This document shows positions 13,990-24,845 of a stretch of DNA of 64,000 nucleotides, piece after piece. Position 1 is the first letter of the stretch; each line of letters starts with the position of its first letter. The DNA is taken from positions 2,175,001 to 2,239,000 of the forward strand of contig JAGUCH010000008.1 in assembly GCA_019096065.1 (NCBI GenBank). The letters run 5' to 3'. The notes under the pieces were generated by a model. The model worked only from the letters and a program-made list of their open reading frames with translations. It ran no database searches and was not told the origin of the DNA. The position numbers and the translations under genes were made by a program. The DNA comes from Paracyclopina nana (lineage: Eukaryota > Arthropoda > Copepoda > Cyclopoida > Cyclopettidae).

Positions 13990-14241
13990 CAGCTGGCAGC
14001 TGGGTCAGCCAAGCAGGTCAGTTTTGCTGGCAGGCTCTGTAGCTGTGCTGACATCCCGGTTTATTTTGCGTTAGGAGATGGTCATCTTCTCACGCTTTTG
14101 CAATTGAGCAGCTGACAATTTTTTGAACAGCTGACAACTTTGCAGCTGACCACCAACATCTGCTGCTGACACTTTGACCGCAACAATAATAGAAGCAGCT
14201 GCCACGTGCTAGTGCAGCTGACCTGTCTATGGTGTCAGCTG
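13990..14241. promoter_or_regulatory. Dense cluster of CAGCTG E-boxes (candidate enhancer)
   Basis: Eight CAGCTG hexamers occur in about 250 bp, several inside the longer context GCAGCTGAC, plus one CACGTG next to the sixth. More copies follow sparsely at about 14753, 14877, 15379 and 15388. E-boxes are bound by bHLH dimers (neurogenic, myogenic or Mad/Max-type). That this is an enhancer is inference from density alone. Confidence 0.35.
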
Positions 14242-14249
14242 TTGCTGCC

Positions 14250-17200
14250 AGCCTGCCTACTCATCTGTTCTGCTATCCTTGCTGCGTACTGCAAAAGGGT
14301 TCCTGGTTTATGTAGTAAATCTGAGCATGCCGGTCAAAGGTGACTGACCCTTCGTTGTGAAAGCTCCAGTCGTGTTTTGCTTTTTTGTTGAAAGAATAAC
14401 ACTCTGCATGGCACTGGACTGTGAAAATAGCTGTTGCATTCAAATGCTCACCCTAGTTAAATTGCCTTGACACAGTGCTGTTATTCTACTAATCCTGCGC
14501 TGTATCGAGATAACAAAGGGCCTGGCCTGAAAACACGCTCCACTCCAGTTCTGCGTTCCTGCGAGGAATGTTCTAAAAATTTTCAATTAAAATTTGCCTC
14601 GCGTTGAAGAAGGTGAAGTAGGTATTTTTGTCAAATTCACGGCAAAGGCTGGCAAAACAGGAGCGGAGCTGATTAGAGCAGATGTTGTTATTTCCTCTTG
14701 TAGCTGCTCTCTCTGAGAAAATATCATGGTAGGTAACTTTTATGAAAACAGCTGAGGGGAAGGCAGAACACGAGCGGAGCGCTGCTGTTGCTCCCATTGA
14801 AACTTGGCACCAAATTCTCTGAATTTCTACGAAGGAAGGGAAAACATTGACATTGCCTCGACAACAAAAACATCATCAGCTGTTGCCATGAGAAGCAAAA
14901 GCCTGAGTTGCCTAATCACAGCAAAGCTGAGCTGACGAAAGTGCAATTTGCGAATTAATGCAAAAGTGCTGGTCTACGCATAATTGTAAACGAGATTAGA
15001 ATTTCAGCAGGCTTCAGGATGTTGTCTGTCAAGGATTTTGACGCGAAGCCATGTAATGCCGGGTCGTTATTTTTTCTCGCACCTATCTTGCCGCGTCGCG
15101 TTGGGATTGACACGTTCAATGAAGAGTATCATCGGGAATGCTGTTGCAGATTTGACCGAAACTCGGCTCGCTCCGAGCCTGTTTCGTCCTCCTGCTTGGA
15201 GATTTGAGCCACGTGGCTGCAATCTGTCAACAGGTGGCGACGACGCCTCTCCTCTCATCCGTCATCATCGGTGTCCTTGCCAACAAAATAAAGAGATACT
15301 GCTACTTCAATTAGCATAACAAAGCGGTCCTCTCGGAACTCCACCCATAAAATGGGAATTTGACACCCAATGGTCATCAGCTGATGTCAGCTGACGATGT
15401 CTTCTGAAATCCTGATACGCTTGACCTTCAAAATGGACACCCCGCTGAGCAACAACAAAAGGAGCAATTAGCATATCGAATGCTGAGAACCAGGAGCGCA
15501 GAACTGGCTGGTCAACCTTAGGGCTCGCCTTTCAAAGGAATTCTGCGGACATCGTTTAGCAAAATCAACAAACGATGATCTAAATCAACAATCACACCCA
15601 CTTTTTCACACCTATGGAGCGGGGAGCAAAACCGGCCCGGAGCTCGCAATTTTTCCTCCGGCGCACCGGTCAACCACAGCCGCGACTCCAATTTGTCCTG
15701 GCAGCCTGGCACGTTGCTGCGTCGCAACGCTAATGAACCGTGAAAAAATCATAAGTGACCGGTCTGCCGGTCAGCCGATGTCTCCTCCTTGCTGTTATGG
15801 TCTCCCGGCAATTTTGCCTTGCGTAAATTAGCGAATTGAACCGTGAAATTCTTTTGACCGGCGCGCCGCCAGCCGTTGCTCCGGCTCTGTTTTGCGCCCC
15901 TTGCAAATGCACCTATTGAGAACACCCACCTGTTGACACCCGAGGGTGTCATTTGTATCGCGACACCTCTCTCCGAGTTCTGCCGACCGGTCAGCTCAGC
16001 CATTAGGCTGACTCAATAAGCCCGTCAAAATTGTGATTGATGACTGTTGTCAGGTGAGCGTTCGAGCTCTCCGCCCGTTCTCCAATCCTTGCCATTTACG
16101 ACCTTGAAACCCACGACTTTCACCCCGAGCAATGACCTTTGGGGCGAAAGCTCCCGCGCTGTTCGGCTCTCCGCGCAAATGAGTTCTGATACGAGCGCCA
16201 TCGGTCGCATGGGTCATTGAACCAAATGGCGGCATTTAAACGGCATCATAGTTGGAGTCGGTTTCAGAAATGCGCGTGACAGGAGAGCAGAGCTTTTCCG
16301 CAGTTTCAGCCCCATAATCCACTTGTTGGGCGCAATGGAAAACTTCCTGCTGTGCAAAACTGACCAGATTGACAAACACGCCCGGAGCTCGGATGCGGTC
16401 AAATGTTTGTTGACCCGACCCAACTCTCGTTATTGTTATTTTCTTTCAAATTGGACCGTTTTCAACGGCCTGAGGGAACTTAATCGTCAATCACGCGAAT
16501 TTCCATCAATATTGAAATTATGCGAGTTGCATCGCATCATTCAAATCATAAATTTGACTCGTAAAGTCTTGCAGGCAAATGACATTGTCGCCCATAAAAT
16601 GCGGCAACATTGTTGCATTAAAAAATTGTGAGGGTGCGAAATTCTCCGTGGATGTTCTGCAATCCGGGTTTTGATCACGCACATGTCTGAGAGAAGCGCG
16701 TGATCTTCTTCAGCTTTACCAATGCTTTCGCTCCAGTCGTGTTCTGCGCTCCTCGCGCAAATCGGAAAATAGGAGCGCCAACGTCATCAGTCTTTTTGGC
16801 GTTTCCTCGGCCAGTAGGAGTTGGCAGCAGAGATTCTCGTTGTTGTCAGAAGCTTAACATTATGGCGTCTCCTTTTACCGGTCATTCGAGCTCCAAAGCG
16901 GTTATGTTATCTTTGCGAAATAATTTGCATTTTCCGAAAAATTCCGCTGAAGCTGAATCGATAAAACTGCTACAGGGCTCAATTTAAAAACTGATCACTC
17001 GCCGTGTTTAAAAGACTTCCGAGGATTCCAAACTCTTTTGAACAAGCTAACGCATGCACTGGTAAAGAGCCCTCCTTGGTAGAGGTTCTTTGGCTGAAAT
17101 GATCCTAGTTGTCTTGGTCGATGACCAGTTGAACTTCAGATCATTGATGACCTTTTAAACATGCTGCTTTTTGGTTCATCCTTTAGATCTGGTACGTTAT

Positions 17201-19374
17201 TCATTTCTCACCTTAGCTGAAAAGCGGCAGAGCTGGCCATGAAATGAGGTACTCTTTGGCTGTTATGAATTCTTGCTAGAAGTGCAGCAAAAAAGTTCAG
17301 CATCTTTCCCAGAGTCTTGATTGAAAATCACTCATTTAGCTCTGCGTGTTTGCGAGCTCAGGATAGCTTCCAAATTTGTCGCTTCCTTGGGATTGTCGAC
17401 GGTGAGCCATCAACATTCATCCGGAGCTCTGTGGCTGTTATCTACTCCGCTCAAAAACGCAATGGAATTTTCCAAGAACCAGCCAATGCAATGTGTTAAC
17501 AACAGCTGATGCGCTCGTCATAGCTACTCTGCGTTAAACTTCAAATCATTATGCACCAACAGGGCTCAGTAAGCTGAAGATGCCAAAACTCATCTCATAT
17601 TTTGGCGCGCGGGATTCGAGGTTTGCGATTTGCTCCTTTGGTTAAATGATCCGAGTTTTAAGAAAGTTGATGATGTCTTCTTTCTTGCTGCTCATCGGCT
17701 CATTGAATGCTCATTCTTACTCCCCTTAGCCGATGATGAAGGATCCTATGTACAATCTACGACTGTTTCGAAATCTTGGTAGATGTGTAGAAAAAAGCTT
17801 AGCATCCGTCCTTGTCCCACAGCAGCTAAAACATGTTGCTGTTGCGGCTGACGCTGCTATCATTTCTGCCGATGTCTTTGCTGCCACTGTTGTTGCCCAT
17901 ACCGCTGCTGCTGTTGTACCTGCAGCCGCTGTTGCCGTTGTTGCGGTTGCTGTCACTGACGTTGCAATTGCCTTTGCCGTTGCTGCCGCTGCCATTGTTG
18001 CAACTTTTGCTGTTGCCACCTTCAGCCTCACTGCAAGCGCTAAAGTAATTAATTTTACTTAGTTATAAAATATTGAAAGTAACTAATTCGTTGCTTTTTA
18101 AACAATTGCAATATGTAAAGCCAATTTTTCGGAAACAAAATCATGTAATTTTTTAAAATTAAAGCACATTTTTGCCCCAAAATCATTAACTTCGGTTTCT
18201 TGACTCACTTTCTTTGCCCAGTCTCAAGTGAGAGATCGAAAATAGAGACAACCCGGTGGCCATCGCTTTGCTATGTCGGTCATGTACTGGCCAAGGCGCT
18301 CTGCTGCTGTTATGTTTGCCGGTTGAATTTTTCGCTGAAAAAAGAACATCTCACGAGCGTTCATTGACCCTTTAACCCAACCCTACAGAGGGAAGGAAGA
18401 CAGTGTAAAGTTATTAGGAGGCCATTTATTTAGCTCACTATATGGGGCTTAAGATTCGAAAAGACAAAAATTCCTTCTGAATGAGTTTAATTCCGCAATG
18501 CTCAATCCTCAAGCTTTGATTAATGCCAAATCATTCATTCATTCGATACAGAAAAAAGCCCGCAAACAGAGTTTTTTCAGAATGCAACTAGAGCGACTTT
18601 GTAGCAGTAATCTAAGCTCAAGCCAAGCATTTGGGAATTAAAACCTTTCTGGGCTATCAATCATGTTAGGTGGGAACTAATCATATGGCATATGACAACC
18701 AAAATAAAGAGCATCTTGAGAGATCTTATTTAGAAGATGCCAAGAAATCATTTTATTGCCAGAAAGTACCTTTTCCTCAACTTTTGAGATGCATCAACTT
18801 TTTTGATCAAATTATAGGTTCTTTTTTCGAGTACACTCTTGCACAGCTTCTTTGTTTTGAGCTCACCAGCGAGGATTAACAAAGAGTGAGGAAGCTCTTC
18901 TGGCTTTGGTTTGATCCATCATAGTCAAGACTGAACTTGAATTAATTTATGCTCCTAAATTCCTTGACTTTCAGCTATGGTTTCGTTCATTATTTGTTCT
19001 TTTGCTTGTTGCATCAAAAAGAGCAAAAAACTCAACACCATTTATTGCATTTTGCTTGCCTTTAATTGTTCCCCATAGAGCTTCGTATAGATTTTGTTCT
19101 ATTGTGCGCCACTCCACTGTTTTCCCATCCTGTCAACCCAGCTATGCTCAGCTTTCGACCCAAATATGCTCAGTAGTGCACAGCAGGGGGATGCTCCAGC
19201 AGCAGCAGCAGGAGTAGCAATAGGTGCAGGTGCAGCACGAATGTGAAAGCATCTGCCATCTGCTAGCAATGCTCCATCTCAGTTCTGTTTTCCCATCAAT
19301 TTATGAATGGCACATGTCCCTTGGGAGGGAAAGTTCAATGCCCTCTCTCTCCACATGACTTTGCCCTTTTTCAG
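14250..19374. other. Non-coding stretch with a GC-richer tract at about 15.0-17.0 kb
   Basis: The 15.0-17.0 kb tract is CpG-richer than its surroundings, with imperfect direct repeats of a CCGTGAAA...GACCGG module near 15.66, 15.73 and 15.84 kb, and scattered copies of a GAGCGCAGAAC-like motif near 14.55, 14.77, 15.49 and 16.73 kb. At 17830-18040 there is a GCTGTTGCC-type low-complexity tract that translates as Ala/Val runs in one frame and Leu/Pro in another, so it is not taken as coding. A promoter or 5' exons of the Beat-like gene at 19.4 kb could lie here, but I cannot identify them. Confidence 0.35.
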
Positions 19375-20410
19375 GTTCATGGATCCACTGGGACCTCAGT
19401 TCTGCTTGATCGAGTCTCATTAAATGCTGTGGGCACTTTTGAGTGCGAAGTCACCACTTACCCAGAGTTCATCACCAAAAGGGGATTCTCATACATGAGT
19501 GTGGCTCGAATTCCAGACCATTGGGAGCGCCCAGAGGTCAAATTTCATCCCGGTCACCACCAAAGCAAGCTGAGATTTGAGCCAGGGGAGGCGGTTGAGG
19601 TTGAGTGCATTTCCAAAGGAGGTTATCCCCCGCCAAAAATGGCTTGGTTCATCAATGGAGAAAAAGTAAGGTTACATTGAAATAGCCACATTATGTACAT
19701 ACAAATGCATAATCATGATTGCCATAGCAGTGTCAATTCAATTGAAGACCAATGAGGTGTTCATTTGCTGACAAAAGGAAATCTTGTGGACATGCAACAG
19801 TTTTGTTGCCGCAGAATTTCAGTGCCAGGAAATGAGCACACAAAATCCACATATGATAATAGTCATAGTCAACCATTTTGTAGCACAAAGGAAAATATCC
19901 TCCAATTCAAATTAGATCAATAGTAGATGAACTCCACATGATTGTGTAAGGTTGCAAATTGCCGTTGTAAAAGGGGCCGGAGGAAATTGGCAAAAGTGAT
20001 TGAGCAATTCTATGATTGTTATTGATTTTTTTCAGGCTGAAAGCCTAGGGTTGGATATCCAACATTTTCCACCTATGGTGTCCAATGAAACTAACATTGA
20101 TGACTGGGTGAACTGGAATCCAATGACATCATCGAGGCTTCGATTCGTCATTGACACCAATGTGATGAGCTCTGGCAATTTGAAAATCAAATGTGTGGTC
20201 TTCCTGTTCCAACTTTACCACCAATCTAATGAAGTCAGCATTGAGACCTTAGGCCTCAAACCGAAGCCAAATTCCATTATTCAGCAGTCATGGCAGCAAT
20301 CCGCTCAGGAGTTTAACCAAAATGATCATTACACTAATAATGCTGATGGAATGAACTGTTCTGTGTGCTTTTTATTTATCAACATTTTTCTGCTTTACAT
20401 CATCAAATAA
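19375..20410 (+). CDS. Beaten-path-like immunoglobulin protein, 3' two exons (5' part not found)
   Basis: Exons 19375-19665 (97 codons) and 20036-20410 (124 codons plus TAA) join in phase 0. Beat proteins are Ig-domain neuronal surface or secreted proteins that bind Side-family receptors in axon guidance. The first exon begins at the conserved Beat border inside Ig domain 1 (VSLNAVGTFECEV, with the second Ig1 cysteine) and continues into Ig2 (VEVECISKGGYPPPKMAWFI). The last exon carries the Beat C-terminal half of Ig2 (SSRLRFVI...GNLKIKCVV). The protein ends in a hydrophobic stretch after MNCSVCFLF, suggesting a GPI signal or membrane anchor. The exons for the signal peptide and first half of Ig1, clearly present in the paralogue at 60.5-63.5 kb, were not found upstream on the plus strand down to the RasGAP gene. 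They may be diverged, displaced or lost, so intactness is unproven. Confidence 0.82.
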
Positions 20411-20411
20411 A
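20406..20411 (+). terminator. AATAAA overlapping the stop codon of the Beat-like gene
   Basis: The TAA stop at 20408-20410 sits inside an AATAAA. Another AATAAA lies near 20558 and could serve instead. Confidence 0.5.
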
Positions 20412-20879
20412 AACGAAATTCTAGCGCAAGAATTGTAAAGTGAATTCACCCAACCTCAAAACTTCTTCAAGTGGAGCTTTATGCGGAGACGAAATTTCAC
20501 AATTCTTTTAGCTGAAGAGAACAACAAAAATGATGAATACAAAAATTGTTCTTTCCAAATAAAAGACTTGTGATCACCATGAGTAGTGGATCAAAACTGA
20601 CAACAATGCTAAGGTTTCAAAAATTGCATTTCAAATGTAACAAGATATGATTTATTAATCGGATCAATTTTCAAACAATGGCAAAATGCAAAAATGTTTT
20701 TGATTCACAGATAAAGAGTCATGATAGGCAATATGGCTTTCTACAAGATTATGGAAGTGAATAAATGTCACTACTGCTCTCTATTGCGCCCTTCAGAGTA
20801 GCACATTTCTTGTACCAAAAACAATTGTGCCAGGAAAACCAGTTACCTTCCACGTGCCACTGTGTCCTAGCATAAAATC
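20412..20879. other. Intergenic spacer
   Basis: A short AT-rich spacer between the Beat-like gene and the carbonic anhydrase gene, both on the plus strand. It probably holds the carbonic anhydrase promoter; no specific motif stands out. Confidence 0.5.
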
Positions 20880-21925
20880 ATGGCCTTTTCCTGGGGCTAT
20901 CAAGACCACAATGGTAGTAAGAATGGATTCCAATTTTTTTTTGTTTGCCTTTACACACGAAAATACTGTGTTTATGTAGGTCCCTCAGAATGGCATAAAG
21001 AGTTCCCAATAGCCAAAGAGGGAAAACGCCAGTCACCTATCGATATTTTGACAGAAAATGTCGTTGAAGCCCATTTCGACATTTTTGAAAATCCCCTTCA
21101 ATGGCAATACACAGCAAAGCATTTCTTGAATGTGGAAAATCTGGGCACAAGTTGGCAAGCCAATTTGGATGGGACAGGTTCAAGTATGTTCTATATTTTC
21201 TCAAATTGATTCAATATCTGAAAAATTCAGCATTGACTGGAGGGCCTTTTACGGATGAATACGAGCTGTGGCAGATCCATGCACATTGGGGTAAAAACAT
21301 CACCGAGGGCTCCGAGCACACTGTGGATGGCAAAAGTTATGCTGGAGAGGTATGAACAATCAATGGCAACTTGATTGTATGCTTCGTGTACACAACAAGA
21401 GAAAATTATAGATCCACTTGATTCACTGGAACAGGACCAAGTACCCCACTCCAAATGTGGCTGCTGGTCATGGAGATGGCCTTGCCATTCTCGGCATTTT
21501 CCTGGATGCTTCTGAAGACTCTGGTGAAGCCCATCAAGAATTGGCCAAATTGCTGCCTTTTCTAGGCAACATCCCATACAAGGGAGACAAGACTTTGGTC
21601 ACTGAGGCAATTGATCCTGGAGCGTTTCTACCTCACAAAGGCCAATCCAGGAAGATATGGACTTATGAAGGCTCCTTAACCATTCCCCCATTGTTAGAGT
21701 GTGTTTTGTGGATCCTTTTTCAAGAACCAATCAAAGTGGGTCCAAATCAGGTATCTGAGGATCTTGCCCCAAATTTTAAAATGAGTGGCGCTACTTGGAC
21801 TCTTTCAGGTAGATGCCATGAGACACTTGAGAAGTAATGATAGGGAAAGCAACGACGAGACTTTCATACTCAGCAATTTCAGGCCAACAGTGCCCATTGG
21901 GGGCAGAATTGTAAAGGAAGCTTAA
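20880..21925 (+). CDS. Cytosolic alpha-carbonic anhydrase
   Basis: Five exons (20880-20913, 20980-21183, 21231-21349, 21412-21750, 21809-21925) give 270 residues, the usual length for a cytosolic alpha-CA. The enzyme hydrates CO2 to bicarbonate. The start is MAFSWGYQDHNGPSEWHKEF, as in CA2-type enzymes, with no signal peptide. The zinc ligands are present: H96 and H98 in QIHAHWG, and H121 in IHLIHWN. The gatekeepers E108 (GSEHTVDG) and T209 (EGSLTIPP) are conserved, and the tail is NFRPTVPIGGR. The proton-shuttle position (His64 of CA2, usually in NNGHAF) reads NLGTSW, so the shuttle His appears replaced, and the residue after T209 is Ile rather than Thr. Introns are only 47-66 bp. The last intron (21751-21808) is open in one frame, so a naive open frame misses the true C-terminus. 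Confidence 0.93.
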
Positions 21926-22019
21926 TTTCCGGGTGACTCTAATATGGCGAGGCATGTCATATATTTTTCTCGCAAATTCAGCCAATGAAAATCTGGCCAA
22001 GAATTCTTCCCTTAAAATC

Positions 22020-22785
22020 TGTTGGAGTTGGAGCCAGTAATTTTTACAGTGACATAATAATATCCTGGTTGCAAATGATTTCCATCAGGTTTGGCAAAAA
22101 TGGTTTTGACATATCCATCAGTTCTTGATATTCTTCCCTGGATCTCTCGCTAACCTGAAATTAAACGCAATAAGGCTATCAATATTGGCGGCATTTTCAA
22201 TTAAAGTTACCCCTTCAATCAAGACATGTTGAACTGACCCTTACAATTGTTTGTTCAAATTTGCAGCAATTTCTTGGCTTAATTGAGAGACATTCTTGCC
22301 ATTCTTTCCTTCTTGACATCATCAGGAAGATCATCCAGTAATTTTCGGGTTTTCTGCAATGGAATTTGTAGTATTTCAAGCAGAAAAAAGGATTAAATTT
22401 TGCTCGCCTCTCTCATTGGCCCGGTCCTAAGCAGGTTTTCTCATCATTAGCTGGTGACGGGTATTTAAATACCCTATGTAGTAAAAAAGTATTTAAGTAA
22501 CATATTTCCATATTGAACTATTTGAATGAGGCTCAAAGTTTCTTGAAATTCCTCCCCGGTTTCTCCACAAAATATGGCAATCATGTCGCCAGAAATTCAG
22601 ACATCCGGAATGATGAGTTCAACCTACTCCCGTATTGCGCCGGTAGAGAGAGCTGGTTGCAAATGCCTTTGAGGCAGTCAAATGAAGCACTTCATCCAGA
22701 AAATCCTTGGGATGAGGCGATGTGAACAGGATCTGGACTTCTGGATCCACATCAGATACCTTGTCAAGTAGTTTGGAAAAACAAA
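22020..22785 (-). pseudogene. Degenerate CDK5RAP1-like (MiaB family tRNA methylthiotransferase) pseudogene
   Basis: Read on the minus strand from 22785 down, pieces of the C-terminal half of CDK5RAP1 follow in the correct order but in broken frames. They are: [17 protein letters not shown] and then DEVLHL (about 22785-22675); after a frameshift, [15 protein letters not shown] (about 22670-22627); then IPDV-stop-ISGDMIAIFCGET and EEFQETLSLIQIVQYG (about 22613-22500); KTRKLLDDLPDDVKKERM (about 22355-22300); QEIAANLNKQL-stop-GSVQHVLIEGV (about 22276-22206); and DGYVKTIFAKPDGNHLQPGY (about 22130-22060). The segment between LPAQ and the IPGV region, about 25 residues in the family, is missing. Intron-like acceptors (TTGCAG, TTTCAG) precede two pieces, so it looks like an unprocessed copy. 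The radical-SAM N-terminal half was not seen. CDK5RAP1 modifies adenosine 37 of tRNAs; this copy cannot encode it. Confidence 0.8.
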
Positions 22786-24536
22786 GCCCACTTGGTATGG
22801 TAGAAGGCGGATTTTTTTCCGAAAAATAGTTATTCCTAACTGTTCAGTTAATAAGCCAAAGGCGTAAAGTTGTTAGATTCGCAGCGCCATCTAGCCAGGA
22901 AACTTGAGCAAGTACATTTGACATGGCTGCACTACATAGGCGAACACAAATGGGCTTTTTTTTGGCTTTGGGTGCACTAATTCCAAAAACTTTATTGATA
23001 TCACATAATCTATGGATAAAATGGCACCCTTTCAAGCCATAAAACCATATGCAACTCACACAAAATTCCAAGTTTTTCATTGCTGAAACCAATTTTTTCT
23101 AGCCTGGCTCCGCTGATGAGCCAATTAAATTGCCGCTCCTGATCACGTGACTAGTTTCGCGCGCGACAGTTTTTCCAAATATACTTGCCCAAAAAGCGCC
23201 ATCTAGCGAAAAAGTTTGTCCCTCCAATGGCTTATTGTTAACAGAACATCAACCTCGATCAAGCCTAATTATGCTGAATATTAAAATCTTAAGGCCACAT
23301 CCCATTTTGGCACAGTGAAAAGAGCTTTGAATTTGAGGTTTTTGTGCCAATTGGGCTTTGCTTACGGAGGCTCTGTTAGTAATGATTTTTGCCGCTAGGA
23401 GGAGCTAATGATAGCCCAGCTAATAGCAGCGTAGGCTAAGCGGGCTGAAAATTGAATTTCGATCTGTTTCTGTTTGCACCTGCTCCGCTACAAGCACAGA
23501 TCTAAAAAAATTGAACCTCCGATCAATTTTTAAACAGATTTGGTATATTTCAACTAATTTACAAATATTTTAGTCTTCTAACTTTTTAAAAGTAAGATTT
23601 AATCCAGTTTTGTTGCCATTTTATTGGCACAGTGAATAATAATTGTGTGCTTTGCAGGACAATTTGCCCAAGAAAAGCAAGCTTAATACACAGAGTAGCT
23701 TTCTGGAAAAGGCAGAAAATCTATCGTTTCTTGACAAGAACGCCAAATATTTCGTTTTTAAAAGTCAAAAAGCCAAATGATAATGATTATGCGACGAACT
23801 AGTTGAAGCGACTTTGAAAAAGAATCGGAGGTTACTCCTAATGCCATCTTTTTTACCTAATTGGGAAAAATGTAACTACACCGTGAGCAAAGCCCAATTT
23901 AAACAAGGAAATAGAAGCTTTTTGGTAGTGCCAGATGATGATCTCTCTCCTACTATTTCTGCAGCAATCTAATGGCCCTGAATAATCATGTGGCACAGCA
24001 ACTACACTCATTTTTTTCTGACAAACTGCCAATTTCTCTGCACCTTATTTTGCTAGCCTTCAAAGCAGTTATGAAGTAAGAGCGTTCACTTTTTGATGAA
24101 TTTCCAAGGCCACATTATTTTCTTGGGAATCTTGCACCCCTACAATATGAGCAATAGAGAGGTTTGACAGCTATTTGAGCAGGAATTTGAGGCATAAAAG
24201 GCTTGAAATTGAGCTTTCCACATGCTTTCAGCACATTACACCTATTTAGTAGGTAAGTAAGCAAGTTGGCCACGGGGGGAGAAAAAAGAACAATTGCAAC
24301 AAGAGCTAATTTAGGATGTAAAAGTTGACACAGCTCTAAGCTAAAGTTGCTCTTGAAGGGCCAATTTAGAATGCTTGAGAATGGACAATCATTGGTGAAT
24401 TTCCTCAATATCCTTGAGTGCATACTCCATTGAGAGTGATTAACAACTTCAAAGGTTTGTCAACAAGCGTCTACTTGCATAACCAGTCCTCTTCTATTTA
24501 GAGAGAGCCTTTGAAGTGAGCTTAGTCTGACCTAAA
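22786..24536. other. Intergenic stretch with two CTCF-like motifs
   Basis: No gene is supported. GCGCCATCTA occurs at 22884-22893 and 23196-23205, the reverse complement of the TAGATGGCGC core of insect/vertebrate CTCF sites. A 16-bp palindrome GGGTATTTAAATACCC lies near 22457, just inside the pseudogene. Confidence 0.4.
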
Positions 24537-24690
24537 AGCCCGGTTCCAACATGGTAAATCAGCATAGTCAAGAGACGTAACTTGACTTTTTAGCATAGTC
24601 AGGTCACAGCTAGCTCGCGCGCTCAGCTCGACCTGACTTAACTGGTTTACCGCACTGCACTATGCTGATATCCCGTGTTGGAACCGGGCT
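24537..24690. mobile_element. MITE family B (154 bp)
   Basis: Terminal inverted repeats AGCCCGGTTCCAACA are perfect at both ends, with AAA on each side (24534-24536 and 24691-24693), consistent with a 3-bp duplication. The interior holds a CpG-rich core, GCTAGCTCGCGCGCTCAGCT, shared with the copies at 39477-39806 and near 41.4 kb. There is no coding capacity. Confidence 0.8.
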
Positions 24691-24845
24691 AAAGCCAGAT
24701 GATGATCAAAGCATTCATTAAGAAAATTGTCTCACGATTGAATGTACGTACAATTATCAGCTTAAATATGAATTCGATTTACATGTGTATATTTCTACCG
24801 ATTTGTAGTGATGAAAAATAGGGCGTACAAGGTTGAACAAAGTTA

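Noticed and set aside
17733..18062. Alanine/valine-rich open frame of 109 codons
   Set aside because: Produced by a GCTGTTGCC-type low-complexity tract; the other frame gives an equally open Leu/Pro run.
21751..21837. Read-through C-terminus of the carbonic anhydrase
   Set aside because: The segment 21751-21808 has proper GT...AG borders, and removing it restores the family C-terminus NFRPTVPIGGR, so the read-through tail is intron.
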